Of a DNA stretch of 64,000 nt, positions 37,137-44,740 are shown piece by piece. The DNA lies in contig DASXUQ010000005.1 in assembly GCA_036504735.1 (NCBI GenBank), positions 899,377 through 963,376 of the forward strand, given 5' to 3'. The translations under genes were made by a program, and so were the position numbers. How positions within the stretch are numbered: the first letter of the stretch is position 1; every line of letters starts with the position of its first letter. The notes under the pieces were generated by a model that worked only from the letters and a program-made list of their open reading frames with translations, ran no database searches and was not told the DNA's origin. The stretch comes from a bacterium. Lineage in GTDB: Bacteria > Electryoneota > RPQS01.

Positions 37137-37673
37137 ATGAACTTAAAGAAAGCCGTATTCGCCGTGCTCATCGAGCAGGATTATCAGGACATGGAAGTGT
37201 GGTACCCCGTCTATCGCCTGCGGGAAACCGGCGCCGAAGTGCTGCTCGTCGGCACAGGCAGCGCCGACGTCTACAAAAGCAAGCATGGCTACCCGGCCAC
37301 CGTAGACCGCACCGCCGATCAGATCAAGGAATCCGAGTTGGCCGGGCTGGTGATCCCCGGCGGCTGGGCTCCCGATAAGCTCCGCCAATCCAGTTCCATC
37401 CGCAACCTCGTGCGCGACATGTTCCGCAAGAACAAACCTGTGGCTTGTATCTGTCACGGCGGCTGGGTACTCGCCTCGGCGGAAGTCTTAAAGGGCCGGG
37501 AGGTCACCAGCTATCCGGGCATCAAAGATGATATGATCAACGCCGGCGCCAAATGGCACGATGCCGAAGTGATCGTGGACGGCAATCTGGTCACCTCCCG
37601 CCGTCCCGATGACCTCCCCGCGTTCATGCGCGAGTTCGTCGGCCTGTTCCATATGGCAGAAGTCGAAGCATAA
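37137..37673 (+). CDS. DJ-1/PfpI family protein
   Basis: 178 aa, standard length of the PfpI group. The nucleophile elbow is VACICHGGWVLASAEVLKG, with the cysteine before His as in family members (often GHGxxxL). GLVIPGGWAPDKLRQ, EVIVDGNLVTSRRPDDLPAF and the acidic LIEQDYQDMEVWYP complete the pattern. Members act as glyoxalase/deglycase-like or protease-like stress proteins; the activity here is uncertain. Followed by an 11-bp hairpin and repeat element E. Confidence 0.88.
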   Translation: MNLKKAVFAVLIEQDYQDMEVWYPVYRLRETGAEVLLVGTGSADVYKSKHGYPATVDRTADQIKESELAGLVIPGGWAPDKLRQSSSIRNLVRDMFRKNKPVACICHGGWVLASAEVLKGREVTSYPGIKDDMINAGAKWHDAEVIVDGNLVTSRRPDDLPAFMREFVGLFHMAEVEA

Positions 37674-37680
37674 TCGGTCC

Positions 37681-37711
37681 GTAGCCGCGCAGGGCTGCCT
37701 TGCGCGGCTAC
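37681..37711 (+). terminator. Hairpin after the DJ-1/PfpI gene, possible terminator
   Basis: Perfect 11-bp stem GTAGCCGCGCA/TGCGCGGCTAC (37681-37691 with 37701-37711), 9-nt loop, followed by a poor T-tract (GTTCCCTTTTC). It begins 8 nt after the stop codon. Either a weak terminator or one of the intergenic palindromes seen elsewhere. Confidence 0.5.
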
Positions 37712-37717
37712 GTTCCC

Positions 37718-37759
37718 TTTTCAGTATTTCAGCGTTTCAGCCTTTCAGCCTTTTCTTAA
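37718..37759 (+). repeat. Purine/pyrimidine octamer repeat element E
   Basis: Four TTTCAGC(x) units, then CCTTTTCTTAA directly before the GTG start of polX. On the minus strand it reads TTAAGAAAAGG plus GGCTGAAA units. Orientation is opposite to the flanking genes, so the polX start has no Shine-Dalgarno site. Confidence 0.75.
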
Positions 37760-39457
37760 GTGACTCCTCAAGCAGCTTCCGCCCTTCTGCGGCACTATGC
37801 ATTGTTGCTCGACCTGCTCGGCGAGGATTCTTTCCGCGCCCGCACCTATGACAATGCCGCCCGCATGCTGGAAGCTCAAGCAGAGCCCCTCGATGCCCTG
37901 ATTGCCCAGAACCGCCTCCAGCAAATCAAAGGCATCGGACCCGGCATTGCGTCCGCCCTGATCGAGATCTCGTCCCGCGGCACTTTCTCCGATCTCGATG
38001 CCGCGCAGCAAAAGGTCCCGCCCGGCGTGCTCGATCTGCTTCGCATCGAAGGCCTCGGCGTCAAAAAGGCCCGCGTCCTTTGGAAAGAAGGCCGCGTCAC
38101 CTCGCTGGATGAGCTGGAATCGGCCCTGCATCAGGACATCGTCTCCCGGCTCCCGGGCTTCGGCGCCAAAACTGCGGAGAAATTCCGCATCAGTCTGGAG
38201 TTTTTAAAGACGGTATCGGGCCGCCATCTGCGGCACCATGCCGACCGCGCCGCCGAAGCCGTTCGCCAGAGCCTCGCAGCCATTCCCGGAATTCAAGAGG
38301 TCTTCTTCGGCGGCAGCTTGCGGCGATGCTTGGAGACCGTCGGCGACCTGGATGTGCTCGTCATCGCCTTGCCCGATGCCCTGTCATCGGTCCGCCGCAG
38401 CATCGAGCAGCACTCCGGCTTCACCTGGACAGACACCGGCCCAATTCTGCGCGGCGCAACCGCGGCACGGTTCCCCGTCGAACTGTCCCTGATCCCGCCG
38501 CAACAGGCGGCGCTGCGCAAGGTCATCGTCACCGGATCAAAGGACCATGTCCGCGCCCTGCTCGCCATTGCGGCCCGGCGCGGCGTCGATCCCGAGCAGC
38601 TTCCGGCGCAATCAGAGCAAGACGTCTACTCCGCCCTCGGCTTGGAATACGTTCCGCCTGCCTTGCGCGAGAGCGCCGATACGGTCGTTGCCGCCGGTAG
38701 CTGCACCTTCCCCACTCCGGTCGCGCTGTCCGACATTCGCGGCATTCTGCATTGCCACACGCCCGCGTCCGACGGCCACAGCACCTTGCGCGAACTGGTC
38801 ACGGCCATGATCGACAAGGGCTATGAATATCTGGGCATTGCCGACCATTCGCAGGCGGCAGCTTACGCCCACGGCCTCACCCCCGACCGCGTCCGCGCCC
38901 AGTGGAAAGAGATCGATGAGCTGAATCGTGAAGTCGCCCCGTTCCGCGTTCTTAAGGGAACGGAGGTCGATATTCACGCCGATGGCCGTCTCGACTTCGA
39001 TGATGACCTGCTCGCAGGCTTCGATTTCGTGATCGCCTCGATTCACACCGGCTTTGCCATGACCGAGGACGAAGCGACGAATCGCCTCTGCCGCGCGCTG
39101 GAGAATCCCCACGTGGACATCCTCGGTCACGCCACGGGAAGGCTGCTCCTCGAGCGCATCGGCTACCCGGTAAACCACGAGCGGCTCATCGAGTGCGCCG
39201 CCCGGCACGGCAAAGCCATCGAACTCAACAGCAATCCGCACCGACTTGATCTGGACTGGCGCTGGCTGGCACAGTGCGAAGCCGCGCGCGTCCCCGTGCC
39301 GCTCAACCCCGATGCTCACATTGTAGACGGCCTGTGGGAAATTCGTTATGGCGTGGAGGTCGCTGCCAAAGGCCCGCTCACGGCGGCGAACTGTCCCTCG
39401 ACATGGCCGGTAGATACCTTCTTAAACTGGTGTAACATTCATACGAGAGAAACGTGA
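37760..39457 (+). CDS. polX: DNA polymerase/3'-5' exonuclease PolX
   Basis: 565 aa from GTG, the normal size of bacterial family X polymerases with a fused PHP domain. Helix-hairpin-helix motifs are at about 52-70 and 90-110 (IKGIGPGIASAL, IEGLGVKKARVLW). The polymerase motif FFGGSLRRCLETVGDLDVLV carries two metal aspartates, but the third position reads FPVELSLIPP, with Glu in place of the usual Asp. The PHP domain (about 330-560) has HCHTPASDGHSTL, IADHSQ, GTEVDIHADG, VDILGHATGR and NPDAHIVDG. It acts in gap filling and end processing in relatives. Confidence 0.92.
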   Translation: MTPQAASALLRHYALLLDLLGEDSFRARTYDNAARMLEAQAEPLDALIAQNRLQQIKGIGPGIASALIEISSRGTFSDLDAAQQKVPPGVLDLLRIEGLGVKKARVLWKEGRVTSLDELESALHQDIVSRLPGFGAKTAEKFRISLEFLKTVSGRHLRHHADRAAEAVRQSLAAIPGIQEVFFGGSLRRCLETVGDLDVLVIALPDALSSVRRSIEQHSGFTWTDTGPILRGATAARFPVELSLIPPQQAALRKVIVTGSKDHVRALLAIAARRGVDPEQLPAQSEQDVYSALGLEYVPPALRESADTVVAAGSCTFPTPVALSDIRGILHCHTPASDGHSTLRELVTAMIDKGYEYLGIADHSQAAAYAHGLTPDRVRAQWKEIDELNREVAPFRVLKGTEVDIHADGRLDFDDDLLAGFDFVIASIHTGFAMTEDEATNRLCRALENPHVDILGHATGRLLLERIGYPVNHERLIECAARHGKAIELNSNPHRLDLDWRWLAQCEAARVPVPLNPDAHIVDGLWEIRYGVEVAAKGPLTAANCPSTWPVDTFLNWCNIHTRET

Positions 39458-39903
39458 CGAATCTTCAAGAATTCCTAAGCGGTGTCGAAGACGAAGACTT
39501 CCGCGAACTCTGCCTCAGCATCTGCGGCGGTTTGCGCGAACTGGACCGGCATTATGACTGGGTCGGCATCTACTGGGTAAAGGGCGAAAACCTCGTCCTC
39601 GGCCCGTGGAGCGGCCCCGAAGAAACCGAACACAAAAAGATACCCATCAGCGAAGGCGTCTGCGGCGCCGCCGTGCGCGAGAAACAGACGATCATCGTCG
39701 ACGACGTGCAGAGCGATCCGCGCTACCTCGCCTGCTTCGCCGATACGCGCTCGGAAATCGTCGTTCCCATCCGCGCCAAAGGCAAAATTATCGGCGAAAT
39801 TGACATCGACGGCAAAGAGAAAGCCGCCTTCACCGCTGAAGACAAACAGTTTCTTGAAGCCCTTGCGGAATACATCGGCAACCAATGGCCCGGCAAATGG
39901 TAG
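39454..39903 (+). CDS. GAF-domain free-methionine-(R)-sulfoxide reductase-like protein
   Basis: 149 aa single GAF domain of the YebR/fRMsr type that reduces free methionine-R-sulfoxide. Seen: YDWVGIYWVKGENLVLGPW, SEGVCGAAVREKQTIIVDDV, DPRYLACFADTRSEIVVPI and GEIDIDGKEKAAFTAEDK. The cysteines in EGVCGAA and YLACFA occupy two of the three redox positions of the family; the third, earlier Cys position (often near ELV..C) is not clear. GTG start overlaps the polX stop by 4 nt. Confidence 0.87.
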   Translation: MTNLQEFLSGVEDEDFRELCLSICGGLRELDRHYDWVGIYWVKGENLVLGPWSGPEETEHKKIPISEGVCGAAVREKQTIIVDDVQSDPRYLACFADTRSEIVVPIRAKGKIIGEIDIDGKEKAAFTAEDKQFLEALAEYIGNQWPGKW

Positions 39904-41258
39904 ATCCCCCTCTTATGATCTCCGTCTCGGGCGTCCGGGGCGTGATCGGCAAATCCATGACTCCGCAAGTCGCGCTGCGCTGGGCGGAAGCTTTCGGCGG
40001 CCTCTGTAAACCCGGCCCGGTGGTCGTGGGCGGTGACAGCCGCATCTCCAAATGGATGATGCGCGCGGCGGCCTTCGCCGGTCTGTCCGGGTCGGGCGCC
40101 CGCGTCATCGATGTCGGCATCGTCCCCACGCCCACCATCGGCCTTGCGGTCGAGCATCATCATGCGCGCGGCGGCATCGCCATTACCGCCAGCCACAATC
40201 CTCTCGAGTGGAACGCCTTCAAGTTCTACGGTCCGGATGGAATCTTCCTCGATGAGGCCGACGGCAACAAGCTGCGCGCCATGGTGGAATCCGATGCTCA
40301 GTTCTCCGTCACGGTGGTGGAAGTGGGTTCATTCGAGAAGGATGACCTCGCCTTCTATCGCCACGTGGACGCCGTGCTCGCCATCCCCTTTCTCCGCCGC
40401 GCCGAACTGCAAGCCCGCCGCTTCAAGGTCGGGCTCGATGCCGTCAACGGCGCCGGCGGCATGCTGCTCAAAACACTCCTTGAAGAATTGGGATGCGAGG
40501 TCGTCGGCTTCCATCTGGCCCCCACGGGTATCTTTCCGCGCAATCCCGAACCGGTGCCCGAACACTTGGGCGACGTCTGCACCGCGATGAAAGCCGCGCA
40601 GGTGGATATTGGCTTTGTGGTGGACCCCGACGCGGACCGCCTCGTCGTGATCCTCGAGAATGGCCAGCCCGCCGGCGAGGAACTCACCGTCGTTGCCGCA
40701 TCGGATATCGTGCTGCGGTATCAGCGCGGCCCGGTCGTCGCCAACTGCTCCACCACCCGTGCCATCGAAGATATTGCCGCACGCTATGGTGTATCGGTTA
40801 CCCGCACCAAGGTCGGCGAAGCGCACGTGGCGCGAAAGATGAAGGAGATCGGCGCGGTCATCGGCGGCGAAGGCAACGGCGGCGTCATGTTTCCCGCCAT
40901 TCATGCCGCGCGCGACACCGCAGTCGGTATCGCTCTGATCCTTGAGGCGCTGCTCGAGTCCGGCCAGACGGCGTCGGGATATTTCGCCTCCCTTCCCCGC
41001 TACCATCTGGTCAAGCGGCGTCTGGCCTTCGACGACGTTCAGCAACTGCGCCGCGCCCTTCAAACCGTCGAATCAAAAGTCTCGCTCGGCGATGCCGATC
41101 ATCTGGACGGGCTCAAGTGGACTCTGCCGCAATCCTGGGTGCAGGTGCGCGCCTCCAATACCGAGCCCATCGTGCGCGTCTTTGCCGAAGCGCCCGATGA
41201 GAAGGAAGCCCAATCGCTGGCAGAGACGGTCCTGCATAAACTTGAAGAGATGTCGTGA
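39897..41258 (+). CDS. Phosphohexomutase (phosphoglucosamine/phosphomannomutase family)
   Basis: 453 aa from ATG 39897, which overlaps the preceding stop; an ATG at 39915 is equally possible and no ribosome site separates them. Alpha-D-phosphohexomutase interconverting 1- and 6-phosphosugars. Seen: SVSGVRGVIGKSMTPQ, the phosphoserine loop TASHNPLEWNAFKFYG, the magnesium loop DPDADRLVVI, and the sugar-binding GGEGNGGVMFP. C-terminal phosphate site RASNTEPIVRVFAEA. Placement before glgC suggests glucose-1-phosphate supply, but GlmM activity is equally consistent. Confidence 0.92.
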   Translation: MVDPPLMISVSGVRGVIGKSMTPQVALRWAEAFGGLCKPGPVVVGGDSRISKWMMRAAAFAGLSGSGARVIDVGIVPTPTIGLAVEHHHARGGIAITASHNPLEWNAFKFYGPDGIFLDEADGNKLRAMVESDAQFSVTVVEVGSFEKDDLAFYRHVDAVLAIPFLRRAELQARRFKVGLDAVNGAGGMLLKTLLEELGCEVVGFHLAPTGIFPRNPEPVPEHLGDVCTAMKAAQVDIGFVVDPDADRLVVILENGQPAGEELTVVAASDIVLRYQRGPVVANCSTTRAIEDIAARYGVSVTRTKVGEAHVARKMKEIGAVIGGEGNGGVMFPAIHAARDTAVGIALILEALLESGQTASGYFASLPRYHLVKRRLAFDDVQQLRRALQTVESKVSLGDADHLDGLKWTLPQSWVQVRASNTEPIVRVFAEAPDEKEAQSLAETVLHKLEEMS

Positions 41259-41292
41259 ACGGAAGTTTGAAACCGCAACTGGATTAACGAAC

Positions 41293-42591
41293 ATGGAAAG
41301 AACCGTTGCCGTAATTCTCGGCGGCGGGCGCGGCACGCGTCTGCATCCGCTAACCAAACATCGCTCCAAACCGGCTGTGCCGTTCGGTGGGATGTATCGC
41401 CTGATTGACATTCCGGTGTCCAATTGCCTGAACTCGGATGTCTATCGCATCTTTGTCGTCACCCAGTTCAACTCGGCTTCCCTCAATCGCCACATTGCCC
41501 TCACCTACAATTTCGACGCTTTCCGCGAAGGCTTTGTGACGATTCTCGCCGCCGAGCAGACTCCCGAAAACATGGATTGGTATCAGGGGACGGCGGATGC
41601 CGTGCGCAAAAATCTGCGCCACATCCGTCCCACCCAGTCGGATGATGTGCTGATCCTCTCCGGCGATCACATCTACCGCATGGATTACCGCGTGATGGTG
41701 GCGCTGCACCGTCAGCAAAGGGCCGACATCACTATCGCCGCGTTGCCCGTGCGCGCCTCGGAAATCGGCCGGTTCGGCATCTTGCGCATGAATTCCGAAG
41801 GACGCGTGACGGACTTCTGCGAAAAGCCCAAGTCCCTCGATCTGGTGAAAGGCTGGGATCTCGCCCCCGGGCTGTTCAACGGCGACAAGAATCTGCCGGG
41901 ACATGGTCCGGTGTTCATGGCCTCCATGGGCATCTACGCTCTTCGCTATGATGCGATGAAAGATATTGTCCATCAGGATGTGGGCCCGGACTTCGGCAGG
42001 GACGTCATCCCCAATGCCATCCGGCAGCACCGGGTATACGCCTATCCGTTTTCCGGCTATTGGGAAGACATCGGAACGATCGGCACGTTCTATGAAGCGA
42101 ACCTCGCGCTCACCGATCACTCTCCCCGCTTTGAGCTGTTCGATCCCCAGATGCGCCTGTTCACCCGCGCGCGTTTCCTTCCCGGAGCCCGTCTCGGCAA
42201 CAGCCGCATCAACCAGAGCCTGATCTGCTCCGGCGTACAGGGTGACGCCATTACCGTGGACCACAGTATTCTCGGAACGCGCGGCATGTTCAAGAGCGGC
42301 GTCAACATTTCCGACACGGTCATGGTCGGCGCGGACTATTTCGAAACTCCCGATATGCTGGAAGAGAACCGTGAATTGCACCGGCCCGACGTAGGCATCG
42401 GCGGCGATACCATGATCCGCCGCGCCATCGTGGACAAAAACGCGCGCATCGGCTATGGCGTGACCATTGACCCGGGCGACGATTGCCCGGACATCGACGG
42501 CGCGGGCTACGCGGTACGCGACGGGATTGTGATCATCGAAAAGGATTCCACGATTCCCGACGGGATGCGCATCCCGGAGAGGAAAAAATAG
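41293..42591 (+). CDS. glgC: Glucose-1-phosphate adenylyltransferase
   Basis: 432 aa from ATG 41293; the frame is open further upstream inside the previous gene but that is out-of-frame overlap. It makes ADP-glucose for glycogen. Nucleotide motif VILGGGRGTRLHPLTKHRSK, then KPAVPFGGMYRLIDIPVSNC, WYQGTADAVRKNL, DDVLILSGDHIYRMD, GRFGILRMN and the sugar-site YWEDIGTIGTFYEAN. The C-terminal left-handed beta-helix domain covers about 290-430. A pyrimidine phosphorylase starts 1 nt after the stop. Confidence 0.95.
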   Translation: MERTVAVILGGGRGTRLHPLTKHRSKPAVPFGGMYRLIDIPVSNCLNSDVYRIFVVTQFNSASLNRHIALTYNFDAFREGFVTILAAEQTPENMDWYQGTADAVRKNLRHIRPTQSDDVLILSGDHIYRMDYRVMVALHRQQRADITIAALPVRASEIGRFGILRMNSEGRVTDFCEKPKSLDLVKGWDLAPGLFNGDKNLPGHGPVFMASMGIYALRYDAMKDIVHQDVGPDFGRDVIPNAIRQHRVYAYPFSGYWEDIGTIGTFYEANLALTDHSPRFELFDPQMRLFTRARFLPGARLGNSRINQSLICSGVQGDAITVDHSILGTRGMFKSGVNISDTVMVGADYFETPDMLEENRELHRPDVGIGGDTMIRRAIVDKNARIGYGVTIDPGDDCPDIDGAGYAVRDGIVIIEKDSTIPDGMRIPERKK

Positions 42592-42592
42592 C

Positions 42593-43975
42593 GTGCTGGT
42601 TGTCGAACTGATTGCAAAAAAGCAGGGCGGCGGCACGCTGGCTTGTCAGGAAATCTCCGCGCTGATGGAAGGCTTCACCCACGGCGACGTGCCGGACTAC
42701 CAGATGTCCGCGCTGCTCATGGCCATCTACTTTCAGGGATTGACGGAAGATGAAGGCCGCTGTTTCCTGAAGGCGATGATCGATTCCGGCAAGCGGCTCA
42801 ATCTGTCGTCCGTACCCGGAATCAAGGTGGACAAGCACTCCACCGGCGGTGTCGGCGACAAGACCTCGCTCATCGTCGCGCCCGTGGTCGCCGCGGCGGG
42901 CGTGCATGTGCCGATGATCTCCGGACGGGCCCTGGGGCACACCGGCGGCACGCTTGACAAACTGGAGAGCATCCCCGGTTTCCGCGTCGGCCTTAGTGAG
43001 TGCGAATTCGAGAAGGTCCTGCGCGAGACCGGTTGTGCCTTCGGCGCGCAGACCGCCGAACTGGTGCCTGCCGACCGCAAGCTCTACGCGCTGCGCGACG
43101 TGACCTCTACGGTGTCCATTCCGCCGCTCATCGCCGCCAGTATTCTCTCCAAGAAGATCGCCGAGGGTACCAATGCGCTGGTGATGGACGTTAAGGTCGG
43201 CGACGGCGGCTTTCTGCGCAGCGAAGAGGAAGCGCGTGAACTGGCACAGATGCTGGTACGCTGGTCTGCTGCCGAAGGTGTCCGCACGGTCGTTTTCGGC
43301 ACCGGCATGGAGCAGCCCCTCGGCAAAGCCGCGGGCAATGCCCCGGAGATTATCGAGTGCCTCCAGATTCTGCGCAGCGGTGAAGGGGACAAGCGGCTGC
43401 TCGATCTCTGCCGGGCTCTCGGCGCGGCCATGCTCTGGCTCGGCGGGGAATCCGCCACTATGACCGATGCGGCGGCGCTGTTTGACCACACTCTGGCCAG
43501 CGGTGCGGGATTCGAGAAGTTCAAGGAAATCGCCGCCGCGCAGGGATCGAATGCGGAAGCCATTGAGTCTTACCACCTGCAGTGGACGCCGGCCCATCGC
43601 TGTGAAATTCGCGCTCCGCGCGACGGATTTATCTCCCGCGTCGCGGCCCGCGATGTGGGTTTTGCGCTGGTGGATTTGGGAGCGGGGCGGCGCAAGGCCA
43701 CCGATCCGGTGGACCACAGCGCCGGCGTAGTTTTCGAACGGCAGCAGGGCGACCCGGTGGCCGCCGGCGATCTCATTGCCACGGTCTGCTGGTCAAAGGC
43801 GATTGACGCCGGCGAGGGGCTGCGCCGGCTGGAGCAGGCCATCCGCATTGAGGATGCTCCTTCTGCGCCGCAGCCGTTACTGACATTTTTTTGTGATGCA
43901 ACCGGGATCAGGCCTCCCCGCGAGATGCTGCCCCCGATGGCGAACCTAACACGCAAGGAGAAGAGTCATGGATGA
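42593..43975 (+). CDS. Pyrimidine-nucleoside phosphorylase
   Basis: 460 aa from GTG. Phosphorolysis of thymidine or uridine to base and (deoxy)ribose-1-phosphate. Seen: the family signature SGRALGHTGGTLDKLESIPG, phosphate-binding KVDKHSTGGVGDKTSL, TSTVSIPPLIAASILSKKIA and DVKVGDGGFLRS. A C-terminal swivelling domain (about 345-430) follows. It sits immediately after glgC. deoA versus pdp cannot be separated by eye. The last codons overlap the ATG of the small basic protein by 8 nt. Confidence 0.93.
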   Translation: MLVVELIAKKQGGGTLACQEISALMEGFTHGDVPDYQMSALLMAIYFQGLTEDEGRCFLKAMIDSGKRLNLSSVPGIKVDKHSTGGVGDKTSLIVAPVVAAAGVHVPMISGRALGHTGGTLDKLESIPGFRVGLSECEFEKVLRETGCAFGAQTAELVPADRKLYALRDVTSTVSIPPLIAASILSKKIAEGTNALVMDVKVGDGGFLRSEEEARELAQMLVRWSAAEGVRTVVFGTGMEQPLGKAAGNAPEIIECLQILRSGEGDKRLLDLCRALGAAMLWLGGESATMTDAAALFDHTLASGAGFEKFKEIAAAQGSNAEAIESYHLQWTPAHRCEIRAPRDGFISRVAARDVGFALVDLGAGRRKATDPVDHSAGVVFERQQGDPVAAGDLIATVCWSKAIDAGEGLRRLEQAIRIEDAPSAPQPLLTFFCDATGIRPPREMLPPMANLTRKEKSHG

Positions 43976-44321
43976 CGCTACTGCGCATAAAGCTCGGGAT
44001 CTGAAGCTCAAGATCCTCCACGTCGAAAAGGAACTGCAGGCCACGAAACATAACGCGGGACTCGGCCAGTGGCTGGGTGCCGGCCATGCCGGACAGATTG
44101 CCCGCACCAGCGAGCGCGAACGCAAACGCCTCGAAGACAAGCTCGAGGACCTGAAGACGAAGCTGGAGGCCCTCAGCGGAACCGAAGAGGCTCCGGCCCC
44201 GGTGGCCGCCGAGACTCCCGTCGCAGAGCCCGCCGCCCCGCCCAAGCGCGCACCAAAAAAAGCTGCCGCGACCAAAGCCGCGGCAGCCACCAAAACACCT
44301 AAGAAAACGACGAAGAAATAG
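43968..44321 (+). CDS. Coiled-coil protein with histone-like Lys/Ala/Pro tail
   Basis: 117 aa. Residues 1-70 are a charged helix or coiled coil (HKARDLKLKILHVEKELQAT, TSERERKRLEDKLEDLKTKL). The tail from about 75 is Ala/Pro/Lys-rich (PKRAPKKAAATKAAAATKTP) and resembles histone H1-like and AlgP-like DNA-binding tails. The basic N-terminal extension of TopA here has a similar composition. No annotated family is certain. It overlaps the phosphorylase end by 8 nt. Confidence 0.7.
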   Translation: MDDATAHKARDLKLKILHVEKELQATKHNAGLGQWLGAGHAGQIARTSERERKRLEDKLEDLKTKLEALSGTEEAPAPVAAETPVAEPAAPPKRAPKKAAATKAAAATKTPKKTTKK

Positions 44322-44350
44322 ACGCAAGGATTCGCGATCACGGGTCCGTC

Positions 44351-44374
44351 GTAGGGGCACGGCATGCCGTGCCC
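44351..44374. repeat. GTAGGGGC-led palindrome 1
   Basis: GTAGGGGC at 44351 begins a perfect 20-bp palindrome GGGCACGGCATGCCGTGCCC (44355-44374). It lies between the convergent basic-tail and thioredoxin genes and may act as a terminator or a REP-like element. Confidence 0.7.
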
Positions 44375-44387
44375 GCTCCGGATCCTG

Positions 44388-44714
44388 TTATGCAGAGTGG
44401 TTCTTCAGTTTCTCCTCGAACTTGGCGCGCGGCAGAACGCCGGTCACCGTCTCCACAAGCTGGCCGTTCTTGAAGAACAGCACCTGCGGAATATTGAGCA
44501 CGCCGTAGCGGCGCGGCACTTCGGGACTGGCCGAAATATCCAGCGTTCCGATCACCACCTTGTCCTGCCATTTGGGGGCCAGCTCCGCAAGCATGGCCTC
44601 CACCTTTTTGCAGGGGGCGCACCACTCGGCTCCGAAATCCAGTACCGCCAGTTTATCCGCGCGGAGAATCTTCTCTTCAAAATCCGCGTCATTAATTTCC
44701 ATCAAATGAGACAT
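44388..44714 (-). CDS. trxA: Thioredoxin
   Basis: 108 aa single thioredoxin domain with the redox motif WCAPC in FGAEWCAPCKKVEAML (the usual WCGPC has Ala for Gly) and the cis-proline region NIPQVLFFKNGQLVETVTG. It is probably cytoplasmic, as no signal peptide is present. It is placed 26 nt downstream of dsbD and may supply or receive electrons for DsbD. The C-terminal half is standard. Confidence 0.93.
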   Translation of the reverse strand: MSHLMEINDADFEEKILRADKLAVLDFGAEWCAPCKKVEAMLAELAPKWQDKVVIGTLDISASPEVPRRYGVLNIPQVLFFKNGQLVETVTGVLPRAKFEEKLKNHSA

Positions 44715-44740
44715 GCGTTATCGCTCCTTGCGAAGATGAG

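Noticed and set aside
40942-41292. N-terminal extension of glgC inside the phosphohexomutase gene
   Set aside because: Out-of-frame reading of the mutase C-terminus; the adenylyltransferase motif starts at the ATG at 41293.
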